A stretch of DNA of 64,000 nucleotides, from the NCBI RefSeq assembly GCF_036785885.1, contig NC_092312.1, positions 15,208,001-15,272,000 on the forward strand. Reading direction: 5' to 3'. How positions within the stretch are numbered: position 1 is the stretch's first letter; each line of letters opens with the position of its first letter. Positions 49,445 to 62,900 of this stretch are shown here, in pieces. This DNA is from Coffea arabica. Lineage: Eukaryota > Streptophyta > Magnoliopsida > Gentianales > Rubiaceae. The notes under the pieces are model-generated. The model saw only the letters and a program-made list of their open reading frames with translations, ran no database searches and was not told the origin of the DNA. Made by a program: the position numbers and the translations under genes.

Positions 49445-52400
49445 ATGGGTTTCTTGAGTACTTTACTGAGTTTATGTGGATTTGGAGTTGGAGTTTCTTC
49501 TGGGCTTGTGGTTGGTTACTTCTTGTTCATCTACTTCCAACCCACTGATGTTAAGGTCCTTGATTCTGCTCCCTTTTTTGTTTTGTTGTTTCACTTTGTG
49601 GATTACGTATAAGTTTTAGTTTTTGCATCGCGGTGATGTCTCCTTGTTTTCGTGCTTTAGTTAATTTGCTAAAACATATGGGCGTCTGGCTCTGCAAATT
49701 TCTGGTTTTCTAGTGAACTTTGTGTTTTGGCTACTCGGTTTATTATCCAGAAGTTCTAAAATTTTAAAGTTCCACGGAGTTGGGTGTGTACATTCTATGT
49801 CTTCTGCTGTCGATTTATTAGCAACCCGCTTCTCCATTGTTAATGATTGGAATATTGCTTGTGCAGGGCACTGGTAGGGGACCTCAAATTTTTTAGAAAA
49901 TGTTTAGGATCATTATTAACCCTGTTAAGCATGAAAACAAAATAAGTTTTTCTCATTTTGTATTTTTTTTTTTTTTTTTTGGGTAAGCATCTCATTTTGA
50001 TCACGATTAACTTGATACAGCTATTAATCATTTGGTATGACGTGCACATTTTTTTTTTATTTTTAGCCGGGGAGGAGTCGGAAGGAAGAGAGGGGACGAT
50101 GAAGGCGGATGGAGATAGTGAGAATGGACCCTCTCCCACATGTGAGGAATGAAAATCGTTAACTGTCTTGGGATAATACCTGATTTTCAGACACTTGCTA
50201 TCCTTTTTTTTAATGATATTAGATGGGTTTTAGATTCTAGCATGAGTATCAGATTAATGTCCCTTGTGCTGGGAAGACGTTAAAGTTGTAGGATGAAAAA
50301 GAATTCGTATTCATGTTTGGTCTATGACAATGCCTTCTCTCCCTTCCTCTCTTAGGTTCCGTTTGGTAAAACTGAATCTGAATTCTAAAATCTGAATACT
50401 GAAACAATTAATTTGCTGAATTTTAAGTACTGAAAAGAAATATATGAATGTCTGAATTTTAATGTAAACTTATTTATACCGTGTGATAAATATTTATAAC
50501 TGAATGTTTAATAAGTTTAATTTGATAATTTTTCCCTTATATCTTTTCATTCAAAAAAGAAATAGAACCTATGATTTAATTAGTTTAAAATTTTTAGGTA
50601 TGAAAATGACAATATTTATTTTTAAATCAAATCAATATAAAAGATGAAATATATTATATGAGGAGTATCGAGAAGATGTGAAAGTTATTAAAAAGGGATA
50701 AAAGAGAAACAGTAAATCGTTAAATAGAGAATATCAGGTTGTTTAATTAGACAAGAATTTTGAAACAGTATCAGGTTGTTTATCAGGTTGTTTATCAAAC
50801 AGACCCTTAGTCTGGAATGGGAAATGATGTTTGGAGGGAGAGTATGGACTGAAATCCGGAATGTAGCTAGTGTTGCATACAACATGATCACCTACAAGGA
50901 ATGTGACGATTGAGTGCATTTTAGCTGAATGGATGATTTAGTGCGTGATGGTTTGCTTAAAAACTATATTTACTTGAGAGAAATAACTACTTGGAATCTA
51001 AGTTGTTACAGTCAGATGACTAGCTTGTCTAGAACAATGTAGGTGTGGAGCTTAACTACAAGTGTGCAAAATGGAATCCTGAATTCTGCTGAATGGCAAA
51101 GCCAACTTCAGTTCTATCTTTTGTCCTTGGTGTTTTTTTTGGGGGGGGGGGGGGGGGGTTGGTTTTGTGGGGTGTTACAGGATGGTGCTAATTAACTGGT
51201 CTAATTTAAGAATGAAAACATTATTTATATTGACCGGGAGTAATCATCGAAAGCTTGTTTTGTGTTACATCTGATAATGATTTTCCAGCAAGGGCAAAAG
51301 CCAATTTTAGTATTATCTTTGGGCTAATGATGCTAGTAGTTGGTTAAAGGGGTCTAATTAAAGAACGATAACCTTGATTATGGTAAGTGGGAATGAAGGA
51401 GGAGGTGAAGCATGAGAGTGACAGTCCAAGATGTTGTGCTGAGATTGATGGGTGCAGGAAGGCTATGAAAGGATCAGGTAGGGTTAATAGCCCATTTAGA
51501 ATTTGCTGCCCCATCAAGGGAGCTAGATGTTTTTCCATTTGTACTTCAGAATTAACTCGGACAAGTAAAAATTGTGATATTCCTTCAGATTCTTTTACTC
51601 TTGTGCTGTGTTCAAAAATGAAATCTCATGGAAGAATAGACCCATCTATTATTTGTGTCAGTTTTGTTGCATGGCATGATTTTGACTCCTGGATTCATGA
51701 GGATCCCACCTATTATTTGTGTCAGTTTTGTTGCATGACATGATTTTGACTCCTGGATTCATCAGGATCCCGTTATTCGCCCATTGGTTGAGCATGACTC
51801 CGAAAGTCTGCAGAAATTGCTTCCTGAAATACCGCTTTGGGTAAAAAATCCAGATTATGATCGTGTATGTATCTTGCAACATTTACTTTTCTTTGATTGG
51901 TATATTCCTTGGTTTCTTAAGACTTATCATCATTTGTGCTTCTATATAGGTTGACTGGCTGAACAAGTTTCTTGAGTATATGTGGCCTTATCTAGACAAG
52001 GTAGGTATCATTATCATTACTAGAAGTGTTTCCTATTTTCTTTACACACACACGCATATATTTACATAGACATATACATCTACACATATACATATATACA
52101 TACATACATACATACATATACACACACATACATATATACATACATACATATACACACATATTCATGATTTATGCTGTCCTATCAAATTGTGCATCAGTTA
52201 TCCAAGTCTTATGCTACTGGATATACCAATGAAAGACAAAAAACTATCAGTTTTTGCTAAATGTTTCTTTTAAAGAAAACAAAACACTATCTGCTTGTTC
52301 CCAACCGTTTCTCTTGTTTAGGCAATTTGCAAGACTGCAAAGAACACCGCAAAACCCATTATTGCTGAGCAAACCGCAAAGTACAATATTGAATCTGTTG

Positions 52401-55400
52401 AGTTTGAAACATTAACTCTTGGGTCACTTCCACCTACTTTGCAAGGTACGTGAATGTTGTCTGTGTTGTGATCTATTCCCATTGTTTTTAGGCATCTCTT
52501 TGCCAGAAGGTTTATGAAGTTTAATGTGCTGACCTTGCCTCTGCATTTTATGAAAATCTTTTCCATTTAGTCATACTAGTTTTAAAAAGATTTTTTGGAG
52601 GTTATGGAAATTAACAAAGATTACTTGCTTTATTTGCACACGTTCACTCTAGAACTGTTATTCCGTGATACTTTTGCAACTTCCAGTTAGAATGCAATAC
52701 AAACAAGCAAGCTATGACTGCACCAGGCACTTACTAAAGAAAATAAAGAAGAGAATCTGGATATCCTTTTTAGCTCGTACTTATGGCATTTGCAAGTTGT
52801 TACTCATATTAAGTAAAGTGTCACATTACTTCTGGCACACTGGCAAGTTGTCACATAATTTGCAGTGGCTGTTTACCCTAGCCCTAAGGTTCTTCAGCAA
52901 TGGTCAGGGTAGCACTTGAGGGCTGTGGGATATAGTATTAATGCCATTCAATGAGAGATATTTATGAAAATGCTCATGCCTATGTTTGGATGTTTGACAA
53001 GAAAGAAAAGTGGTTGAGAAACTGCTTAAAGGTTTTTGCTAAATGGCAAGTATATAGCAGTGATTAGCTTCGAACGAGAATTAGTATGGTCAAATACAGA
53101 AAATCTGTGGCAAGGTTTTGCCAAGCTTTGTTTTCCTCCTATTGTCGAAGAGATAACACACTTAAATTTTGGCATATAGAGAGTAAATAAAGATACAGAT
53201 ACTAGTCTGTACCTCAATATTTTCTTTCTCATGGTATCATTTATTTGAAGTTTGTGGTCTGCATATTTGATGTACATATAACCTGAACTTGCTGTGTAAC
53301 CTTTGTATCTGACTGTTGCATGCACGAAAATAACTTTTTTTTTGGGATTACAACACTTGTGGTTGCATCTTTTCTCCAATCCTCATTTTCTTTCCTTCAC
53401 CCTTCTTTTTGTGCATTTGAAAGAAAAAATTTATCCGAAACTCCTAGGTTTTTATCTGTTTGAGATGTGCTCTGAATCACTTGTGTAGAAGGTTGTCCCT
53501 CTCAAGGATCTTTTTTTGTTTAATCTTATTTTTGTAAGGTATGAAAGTCTATTTAACCGATGAAAAGGAGTTGATAATGGAACCATCCATCAAATGGGCA
53601 GCTAATCCTAATATCACTGTTGTGGTCAAAGCATATGGGCTGAAAGCTACTGTTCAGGTGTTGTAGTTGTTTGAATACTGATGCTTCATGTTCATGTGTT
53701 GCTTGTTTCTTAGTAGATGCACAACCTCAATTTTGAATTTCAGGCAGTAGATTTGCAAGTTTTTGCTGCACCACGTATTACCTTGAAGCCTCTGGTTCCG
53801 AGCTTTCCATGCTTTGCCAAAATTTTTGTGTCACTCATGGAGAAGGTTTGTGAATCTATATTAGCAAATCAAAGTGATTTTAAAATGAAACAGTACTGTA
53901 CCCTGATTTATAGATTAATGTATAGATATCTTCAGCACAAGGATGTGATTTTTATCACATTCAGCTGTTTAGAAAGCATAAAGAATATACAATGTCTTCA
54001 GTCACCTAATAGCCCCTAATTGTACGGTACTATGCTTACCAGATTGAAGATTGTGAGTCTGACCAAATTTTCTGTTGAAAGAATTCTTTTTCAACTGCTA
54101 AGTGTGGTAGGATAAGATTTTGCATGGGCCCCTTCATGGTTTTATTGGTTAGGTGTTTTTCTTTTAGTTGAATTGTGCAATACTATGCTTACCAGATTGA
54201 AGATCTGTGAACACGACCAAGTTTTCCTGTTGAAAGAATTTCTTTTTCAACTGCTAAGTGTGGTAGGATAAGGTTTTACATGGGCCATTTGATGGTTTTA
54301 TATGGTAGGCGTTTTTCTTTTAGTTGAATTGAGAAAAGAGAAATTGAAGCACATGGATTTTGCTCTCCTTTCTCTGATGAAAGGTCTAAATATGTGGCTA
54401 TTTATGAAGGGAATTTGATCAGAATTCAATCACTTGACTCATAGATACAGATCAATTGTGTTGTTTGCTTGTGTGATGTAGGGTTTTCCCATATGGATTA
54501 GGATGCATTTATCTGTACAATTGAGAAACTTTTCCTGTTCATCCTGCTTTCATTTACTTGGTTTTACAGCCACACGTTGACTTTGGGCTGAAGCTCTTAG
54601 GGGCTGATCTTATGTCAATCCCAGGGCTGTATAGGTTTGTCCAGGTATGATCCCACCGCCAAAACCCTTTTCTTGTTGTTTTTGTTGATTATGTGCAAGA
54701 ATTTATGGTCTTGATAAGGTACACTTTGCATTCTATTAGTGCTCTAAGGGCATGGGATTAGTATTACATTATTTGATTTTTAACTGGAACTTGAACCTGT
54801 GCTAACTAAATTTTACTATATCAATTCTACAAAAAAATTGCGAATGTTTCCTAAAGTTCAATTATAGTGCTAGTGAAAGGTTTCCTAAAGTTCAATTATT
54901 TCCTGAGTCACCTTGGGGGTCTAATCGTTAGTTTGACCTCCTGTATGAGGATTGAGAAATTGTTTGTTTTCAACCTCTTTTCTATTATTATTGTTATTTT
55001 TTAATGGAGCTAACTCTGGGATATATGTTGATTTACTTTCTAATTATAAAGTGCTAACAGGTGTAATATGTATTATCTCCAGGATATTATTAAAGATCAA
55101 GTAGCTAGCATGTATCTGTGGCCTAAGACCCATGAGGTTCAAATTCTGGATCCTACAAAGTATGGTAACTCTTATTGATTTTCAAGTTTACGTATCTTCT
55201 GATTTGACTTAGTGACTGGCTATCTTCTACACATTAAAAAGATTAATGCATTTGTACCTTTAGAGCCATGCAGAGGCCTGTTGGAATTCTCCATGTGAAG
55301 GTTTTGAGGGCAGTAAAGCTGAGAAAGAAAGATCTATTGGGTGCATCTGATCCTTATGTAAAATTAAAGCTCACTGAGTCAAAACTTCCTTCCAAGAAGA

Positions 55401-57980
55401 CAACTGTGAAGCATAAGAATTTAAACCCCGAATGGAATCAAGAATTCACTATGGTTATCAAAGATCTGGAATCACAGGTGCTTGAGCTTAGCGTGTATGA
55501 TTGGGAGCAGGTATAGACCTTAAGGCATGGCTTCGTACTTCTTATACTTGGAATTGTTTTTAACCTCAGCTTGTTATTCCTTTCTCAGATTGGAAAACAT
55601 GAAAAGATGGGAATGAATGTAGTTCCTATGAAGGAACTTACTCCTGATGAGCCAAAGGTTTTGACGTTGACTCTATTGAAGAGCATGGATCCAAATGACG
55701 TTTCAAATGATAAGGAACGAGGGCAGATCATGGTGGAATTAACATACAAACCTTTCAAGGAGGATGATTTGACAAAAGATTTTCAGGAATCAGGCACTGT
55801 GCAAAAGGCCCCAGAAGGAACACCACCTGGTGGAGGTGTTCTTGTGGTTATCGTCCATGAAGCCCAAGATGTAGAAGGAAAGCACCACACTAATCCATAT
55901 GCACGGATTATATTCAGAGGGGAGGAAAGAAAAACTAAGGTACAAAGCCCCAGCACTTTTCTTTTTATCTTCTTCCTTTTGTTCAATGCTAGAGAAGCAG
56001 TTTGGTTGAATGATTTAATTCTTGGACAAGTAGCTAATCCTTTATGCTTAATGTTGTAGAAGACATCTTCATTTGTAATGCGGGAGCACTTTTTCCCTCT
56101 GGAGACAGTGGGGCATTAATATGCTATCTTAGGAGTCAAGTTCTATGCATGAGGGTTGTTTCTTTTTTGAGTAAAAGGAAGTCTTACTTTTAACTATCTC
56201 CCTATGAAAGTTACATTGGGACAACCCTTTTCTCTTTACCTCAAACCTTTTTTTTTCCTCTTTTAATTTAAGAAATCTTTTAACATTTTTTGAGACTAGT
56301 ATCCAGTACTCCACAAACTCAGCTACAACTAAAACTGCTTAATCAGGGAAACTCAAAGAAAACAAATAATCCACTTATATTCAGCACTAAGCAAAAAATG
56401 CTACGAGACAATCCCCACTCAATAGTCTACAACTAATTTTTGTGCTTCCTTCTGACTCCCCTCCGGCTTCAAGTAGCATATCTTAACATTGGGACGAATT
56501 ATATGGTACTCCTTTAACTTTTCTGTTTTACTGGTAGCCTTAAAATTCCATAAGTGACTCTGCAATATTGTCAGACACAATGCGAGTGGTGAGAGTTTTA
56601 GCTGTTTATGGTGCTTAATAAGATTATTACTGATTAAGTGCCCATTAAATTCTTTTGGTCTGCCTCTGATGCAGCATATAAAGAAGAACAGAGATCCAAG
56701 GTGGGAGGAGGAGTTCCTGTTCATGTTAGATGAGCCTCCGGTGAATGACAGGCTTCATGCAGAAGTATTGAGCACTTCATCAAGGATAGGTCTATTGCAC
56801 CCAAAGGTATCTGAGGCAAATATTCTCATTTATGCAATAGTAACACAAAAGTTTGCAGAACGCAAGGCAACAGGTCAAGCAGTGAATGGTAAAATGTGTT
56901 CCTCAAAAGATAAAAGTCCATGGTAAAAGTTTTAGATAGTAAAACATGATGTTTGGTGTGTTCGTAGCCTATGGTAAAAGTTGGTATATGAGAACCATGA
57001 TTGTGGTTCTCATTCTTGTCCTTGTTTGAAACTTTTATAAGCATAGTGAGATGACAAAATGAAGTTGCAGTAGGGTTTAAAAATTTTTATGTTGATTTTC
57101 TCCTGGAAATAATAATTTTCGTGCTGTCCGCCTATTTGAAAGGTTTTCATGATAAATATGGTTCATTTAGTATGTGTTTCTGTGCTATAATTGGTGGGAA
57201 ATTGTACTTGTTGTTTAAACTGTTTTTGTTTTATATGATTTTTGGGTTACTTGGCAAGAAAAGGAATATCTTGTCAGAGTTTAGTTTCTTAAATCTGTTG
57301 TTGCTAAAAGAAGAATTGATGCCTTATTATTATTAATTTTTTGTTTTGCGTTGGAGAGTTATTTAGATTAGGGGGCCAGATGGCGTTTTATGCTGCAATG
57401 TTTCTAATAGAGTCTTTGGCCATTTGGCAATACTACTATAAATTCATTGGTAATACTCCTTTTGCGATTAATGATCATTGAAGCAAGGCTAGTTTTATTA
57501 ATAAAGTAGGGATATGAATCATGTGATCATGTAGGAAAAGAGGAGGGATTTTGGGGAAGGGGGTGGGAAAAACAGTTGGTGCCTTCCCATTTTGGAACTG
57601 TAAAATGGTGAAGCGCAGATTTTGGTACAAGGTTGGCAGAAGTATTGCAACAGTGGAGAATAGAGTATTGACTGCGAGTCTTTTAAGTCTTTACCCACAC
57701 CATGCGGTTTTGTACTTGATATATTTTAGTCTAAGCATTTGATGCACTTTCCTTTCTTCATACTTCATCACATCAAAACTTTCCTTTCTTGACACTACTT
57801 CATCACGAAAAGTGACGCTACCTTCTGGTAATTTGTTTTCAAATTTAGGAATCCTTGGGATATGTTGATATCAGCCTGTCGGATGTTGTTAGCAACAAAA
57901 GGATCAACGAGAAGTTCCATCTAATAGATTCCAAGAATGGGCGAATTCAAATTGAGCTGGAATGGAGGGAAGCATCTTGA
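49445..57980 (+). CDS. SYT2: Synaptotagmin-2-like protein (SMP + two C2 domains)
   Basis: Plant synaptotagmin that tethers ER or Golgi membranes to the plasma membrane and moves lipid. Exons: 49445-49555, 51766-51864, 51950-52000, 52322-52445, 53539-53657, 53744-53845, 54570-54644, 55083-55159, 55264-55510, 55589-55939, 56675-56806, 57849-57980; all phases agree, giving 539 residues, typical for the family. Residues 1-31 are a membrane anchor (GFGVGVSSGLVVGYFLFIYF). The SMP lipid-transfer domain spans about residues 65-250 (WPYLDKAICKTAK, LGSLPPTLQG, LKPLVPSFPCFAKIFVSLME). C2A starts near 258 (KDLLGASDPYVKLKL, VYDWEQ) with Asp residues suited to calcium binding. C2B starts near 415 (GVLVVIVHEAQDVEGKHHTN). 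The protein ends LIDSKNGRIQIELEWREAS. Wording such as KELTPDEPK and YKPFKEDDL favours SYT2 over SYT1. Confidence 0.94.
50355..50806. mobile_element. Tourist-like MITE in synaptotagmin intron 1
   Basis: 452 bp, ends GGTTCCGTTTGGTAAA and TTTATCAAACAGACCC in inverted orientation, flanked by TTA on both sides (50352-50354 and 50807-50809). AT-rich interior without coding capacity. It lies in the 2.2-kb first intron. Confidence 0.8.
51647..51771 (+). repeat. 64-bp tandem duplication covering the exon-2 splice acceptor
   Basis: Copy 1 (51647-51710) and copy 2 (51711-51771) are nearly identical. Copy 2 contains the real acceptor (TTCATCAG then exon 2, GATCCCG). Copy 1 has the same context with TTCATGAG then GATCCCACC. 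Splicing at copy 1 would read DPTYYLCQFCCMT and then a stop. Confidence 0.9.
52040..52162. repeat. CA/TA microsatellite
   Basis: Interrupted CACACA, TACATACA and ATATAC words in synaptotagmin intron 3. Likely length-variable; no other feature. Confidence 0.85.
54028..54328. repeat. 153-bp tandem duplication in synaptotagmin intron 6
   Basis: TACTATGCTTACCAGATTGA begins at 54028 and again at 54181. Each copy contains CAACTGCTAAGTGTGGTAGG and ends near CTTTTAGTTGAATTG. A few substitutions and small indels separate the copies. It lies entirely within the intron. Confidence 0.88.
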
Positions 57981-59932
57981 GCTCGAGATTCCAACAATCA
58001 TCAGAATGCAGAAATGTCTTGAATTTCGTAGTGGTGATTTGATGGCTGAGGATGTCACCTTCTTTATCGCGGTCTTGACACAGACGAACATTACTTGCAT
58101 GTTTGTTGTTTGTTCACAGTGATACCAATAAAAGCTCGTCTTGCTTCCATTTTTTTAGCCTGCTTGCTTACTTCTTGTTCTCAGAAAATCATGGGCAACT
58201 CTATATATATATATATATATATATATATGCATGTATGTATATTTTAAATTCACGTCTTCCATGTACTGAATATTGTACTAATATTAAGAGTTAGAGGATT
58301 TAAATTGAAGGGACGTGAATTTTCGACTCTAATGTTAAATTAATTACTGAATTACCGGTGAAGATCTTTTCTTACATCTGAAGATTTTGCTCTGGGAAGC
58401 CTAGATTTTTGTGATAAATTAGGATTGGCTGTTTCCTAAGTGAGTGGCTGTATCATGAAAGACGTCGAATAAAAAAAAAAAAAAATCCATTTAACCGTTG
58501 TCCTTCCCTCTTAACTCGTAAGGCCGAGACTATGCTGTCTGTTTTTTGTTTTTTTGTTTTCCCTCGGAGAAAACTTACTGGTTCGACGTTACCTCTCTTC
58601 CAAGCTACTACTAGTATTTATTATTCTCTTGTGGAGAACATGCACAGTGGTAACTGGTATTTTTGTTTTCCCTAAATTATTTAATTTTGACCAAGTTGAT
58701 TTATAAAGTTGCATAAAGATTTAAGGAAAGTTCATAAAAAAGTATAAAGCAAGGGCAAATATTACAAATGCAATACAAAAACATCCTATAAATATTACAA
58801 AATTGTCAAAATTCAAATAAATTGACAGCGTAAGGTATTCAATTTTGGATAAATAAGGACAACCGGTAGAATTTGCAAATTTATTAATGAGTTGAATTAA
58901 ATTTTGTGCGCATGCTTCGTTTCATAAAAATACATTAAGTAATTTAATTTCCACATAACTTGTATAATATTAGCCGCGAATGCAATTTATCATCTTAGTG
59001 TAGAAATAATCTAGTTATGGTACACTTATTAAAGTGATTTGCAAGTTGTAAAACTTATTTGCATAAATTTTTTAGTGGATGATATGCAGAAAACCGATGT
59101 TCCAAATTTCTATGTGCAGAAAACTAAAGTAAAACACAAAAAAAAAAATGACACATATTTTTACATTTGTTATCAATTTTCACAGTTCATAATTTTTAAT
59201 TAATTTTTATGATCTTTATGTATTATGTTTAATCTTTTCTTAATGATTTTCTTCCTCCTCCTATGCAACATAAGGCACAAATTTGATCAAAATCAAATAT
59301 TTTAGGGACTAACAATTTTTTAGGTCCAAATTTTAAGGACTAAATTTATTTTGCCCGAACCAAATTGGTTGAAATTGAATACTCTGAAGACTATGACTAG
59401 ACCATATAAATATATAATTGCAACTTTTTCCCATATCCATTTGGAAAGGTGGGGAGTGGGTAAAGGGAACCACTCAAATAAAATCTCAATTCTGATTTGT
59501 GCCTCATTTTTTGTTTGTTCGGATTATTTTTTCAAAAACAAGTTTTTTAAATATAATACTACACTAATATATAATAAGTTACAAAATATTTTATTTATAT
59601 AATATATCAAATATTTTAAAATTTTTTTATATATATTATTACAGCAAATTTTTTTAAAAACACCTAAAAACAGCTAATAAAATTTTTTAAAAATATTAAA
59701 AAAAACAGCTAATTAAAAAACAGTAAAATTTTACTTGCGTCTCTCCCTCTCTCTCTCTCTTTTTTTACGTCATCAGCAATCCATCAGGAAGCCGTGGCGG
59801 CAGCGGAATAGGCAGTCAACATTCGTTGGCATTTTAGTGTGTCATGCAGTTAAAAAAAAAAGTAGAAAAGAAAAACCTTATCGGATAACAAATTGGTTGA
59901 TCCGTCGGAGAGGAGAAGGTAATTGAGCGGAG
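57981..59932. other. Intergenic between synaptotagmin and ascorbate peroxidase
   Basis: Probable 3' UTR of the synaptotagmin gene followed by AT-rich DNA. It includes a (TA)n run at 58202-58228 and an A-run near 58471-58485. The last 450 bp, upstream of the APX start, contain a transposon remnant (59510-59700) and a CT-rich stretch at about 59740-59765 that probably belongs to the APX 5' UTR or core promoter. Confidence 0.5.
59510..59700. mobile_element. AT-rich TIR element remnant upstream of APX
   Basis: Contains TTTGTTCGGATTATTTTTTC followed by AAAAACAAGTTTTTTAAATA and TAATACTACA, matching the reverse complement of 13085-13276. No intact second end or target duplication was found. It sits about 230-420 bp before the APX start codon. 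Confidence 0.4.
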
Positions 59933-62900
59933 ATGGCGAAGGCGTTTGTGGTGGATGCGGAGTACCTGAAAGAAGTCGACAAGGCTCGTCGTGACCTTCG
60001 CGCTCTTATCTCCAGCAAGAACTGCGCTCCTATCATGCTTCGCCTGGCGTACGCCTCTCTCTCCCTCTCCCGTTCCTCTGTATTTGTACTGCTTCTTTTG
60101 TTAGTAGAATTATTTTGTTAAGGGTAATTGAAAGGCATCTCCATTTTTCTATGTTGTTTTGCGTTGTAGATGGCACGATGCAGGAACTTATGATGTCAAC
60201 ACCAAAACTGGAGGTCCAAACGGTTCTATTCGGAACGAGGAAGAGTACTCTCACTCCGCTAATAGTGGCTTGAGAATTGCTCTCAATTTTTGTGGTAATT
60301 CCTATCTTCTTTCTTTCCTTGCTTCTTGTTTTGGTTTTGTATATTGGTTTAATATCCTGCTCCTTGCTCTACTAGTGGAAGAATTAATTATTTTTAAAAA
60401 AATTGAAGATCAAAATAGAAAGGCTTCGCGTGCTGTATTTGTCTGCTTTTCATCTCCATCATCTACCATTTTTTTTTAGTCTTGTTAGCTCAGCTCGTCG
60501 ACTCATTGGTGCTAATAATCTGATTTATCATCGGTTAGTGATTGTGCATCCGGGTTTCGGATTTTCAATTGGTAATTTTACTGATTGTAACATGAAAGTT
60601 TGATTAGGAGCTGCCAACTCTAGCTTTGATAGTTCTTATTTCTACTTGTGCTTTCGATTGTCTTCGAATTTGGGTTAAACCTGCCTGTACAGCGTAAATC
60701 TTTCAGCAATGTACAGGTAATGAAGTGAAACGAAGAGGAGGAGGCAAATACTATATCCAGATATATAAATTGATTTCAGTGATGCGTTTCATCAGTACAC
60801 AAGCTGAACTTCTTTCCCTCGTCCTTTCTTTGGAGGGATGTGTTGGGAAGGGTGGCATATAGGGGTGTTCTTTGTAATGTTCTTGAGATTAAATTTCTGT
60901 TTCATTTATAATTGGGACCTTTCTTTTCCTGGTCACAGAAGAAGTGAAGTCTCGGCATCCAAAGATTACTTATGCGGACCTTTACCAGGTGATTATCTAT
61001 AATTTTCTTTTAAAATTTCATTTGTTACTCATGGAGAGGAATGATGAAAAAGTGAATTTGGTGCAGTATCACGCAATCTTTTCCAGTATATATTCTGTTG
61101 TCAATATTGGAGAAGGAAAATGTTAGCATCTATATCAACTAAATGGGGCACATTTCTGTAGTAATTGCTAAAACTGCATGGATTCTGGAAAAATAATGAT
61201 CTCAGTTGAGTCGTAAAAATCCATCTTACTTGTGAAAGACTGCAGCTATGAACTTTCTTAATTTTTAGGTCAAAATACCTTATTTTCTGGCATTGTAAAA
61301 GAGATAGGGAAAAAAAATCACAACTCCATTAGAGCAAAGAGCAACAAAGAAGAGAACCCTCACCACCTATGTTCAATATTTATAAGTGCCCAAGACAAAG
61401 TAAAGAACAAATCTGTGTTTCTAGACCCATCTTTTAGAAACAAGTTTTTGACAAACTTCAAACATGTTTTCCAACCACCTTTGTATCTCACATACACATT
61501 TGCTAATTAAGATGCTACAGAAAAATTGTTTTAGAAACACCTCAGAAAACAAGCATCCAAAAGGAGGTAATTTTTTAGCTGAGCCATAAGCTATTGATAA
61601 TTGATTATTTTCTGTGAGACTTATTCATTGAGATGGAAGTTCAGGTGTGATTTGCTGATTCTCTTCAGCATTGAGTTGTGCATTCTTTGACAGTAACTGA
61701 CACAAAGATATTCTGCTTCACTTGAATAACAAAGAGCAGAGGCATAACCCTCATGTCATCGTTATTTGTGATACAAAATCAGATGATGTGTCTGGATTGG
61801 GATTAGAATATCTCTTCATTAGTTAGGACAATGGTTGGTTACTAAATTTGGCTTTTCAAACACACACCTTTAGAATAAGTCTTAATGATGGATATAGTTT
61901 CTTGTGGATGTTCGATGATCTAGAGCTGTATATTTACTTTAATTTCAAGGGACCTTTCACATTCTTTCTAGCTCTTTGATGTTTCAGTTCTGGTGTTCTT
62001 TGTCTGGAAAGATTTGTGTACTGAAAATGATTTTTCCAGCTAGCAGGGGTATTGTATTTAGGCTTGTGTTGCATATTGAAGTAGGTCAGTTATGTGTTGA
62101 ATAGGAGGTAACTCATCAAACTAGCTCATTCTAATCAACCAATTCTTTGTGTAGCTTGCAGGTGTTGTTGCTGTTGAAGTTACTGGTGGCCCCACCATTG
62201 ATTTTGTTGCTGGTAGAAAGGTACCTTCATCACCTATCAGGAAGAGAAATCTATTTTTTCATCTTTATGTCATAATCTATACAATAGGATGTTTAAGCAA
62301 CTTCATTTACCCCTGCAGGATTCAATGATTTCTCCAAAAGAGGGGAGACTGCCTGATGCTAATAAAGGTTGATAGATGCATGCATTTTTTTCCTGACAAT
62401 TATATTTTACCAATTTATTCCACTCGCTTCTTTGGCATGTTTACCACTTGTCTCTTGATTTCAGAGCACATAATTAGCTTGCTACCCAGAAACCAGATTT
62501 TCTTTTAATAGACTTGTTCTGCACCGTACTGCTTCTAATCGTAAATAGCCTTTCCAATTGTAATGACTACACTATTGCTCAAAGTTTTATTATTTTTTAT
62601 ACTAATTGAATCCTACTATTGGCAGTCAAACATATTTTGTTTCATGCTTTATATGATGGAAACTAGGAGATACTATGGTAGCTTGTCACTCAGGAAGATT
62701 GTGGTTACTTGATAATTCTGAATAGTGGGATAATTATCAAAATTGACTTTTAGGAGTGTTACACATGCTTCTTGCAGCTGCCTGTTTTACGCAAGCATTG
62801 AACAGAAAATTTACGACTGCAACTTGGCCAAAGTACTTAAATCTGGATGCGTAATTTCTCGAAGCTAATTCTTAAATAGCATTTTCAGTAGATGCAGCTG

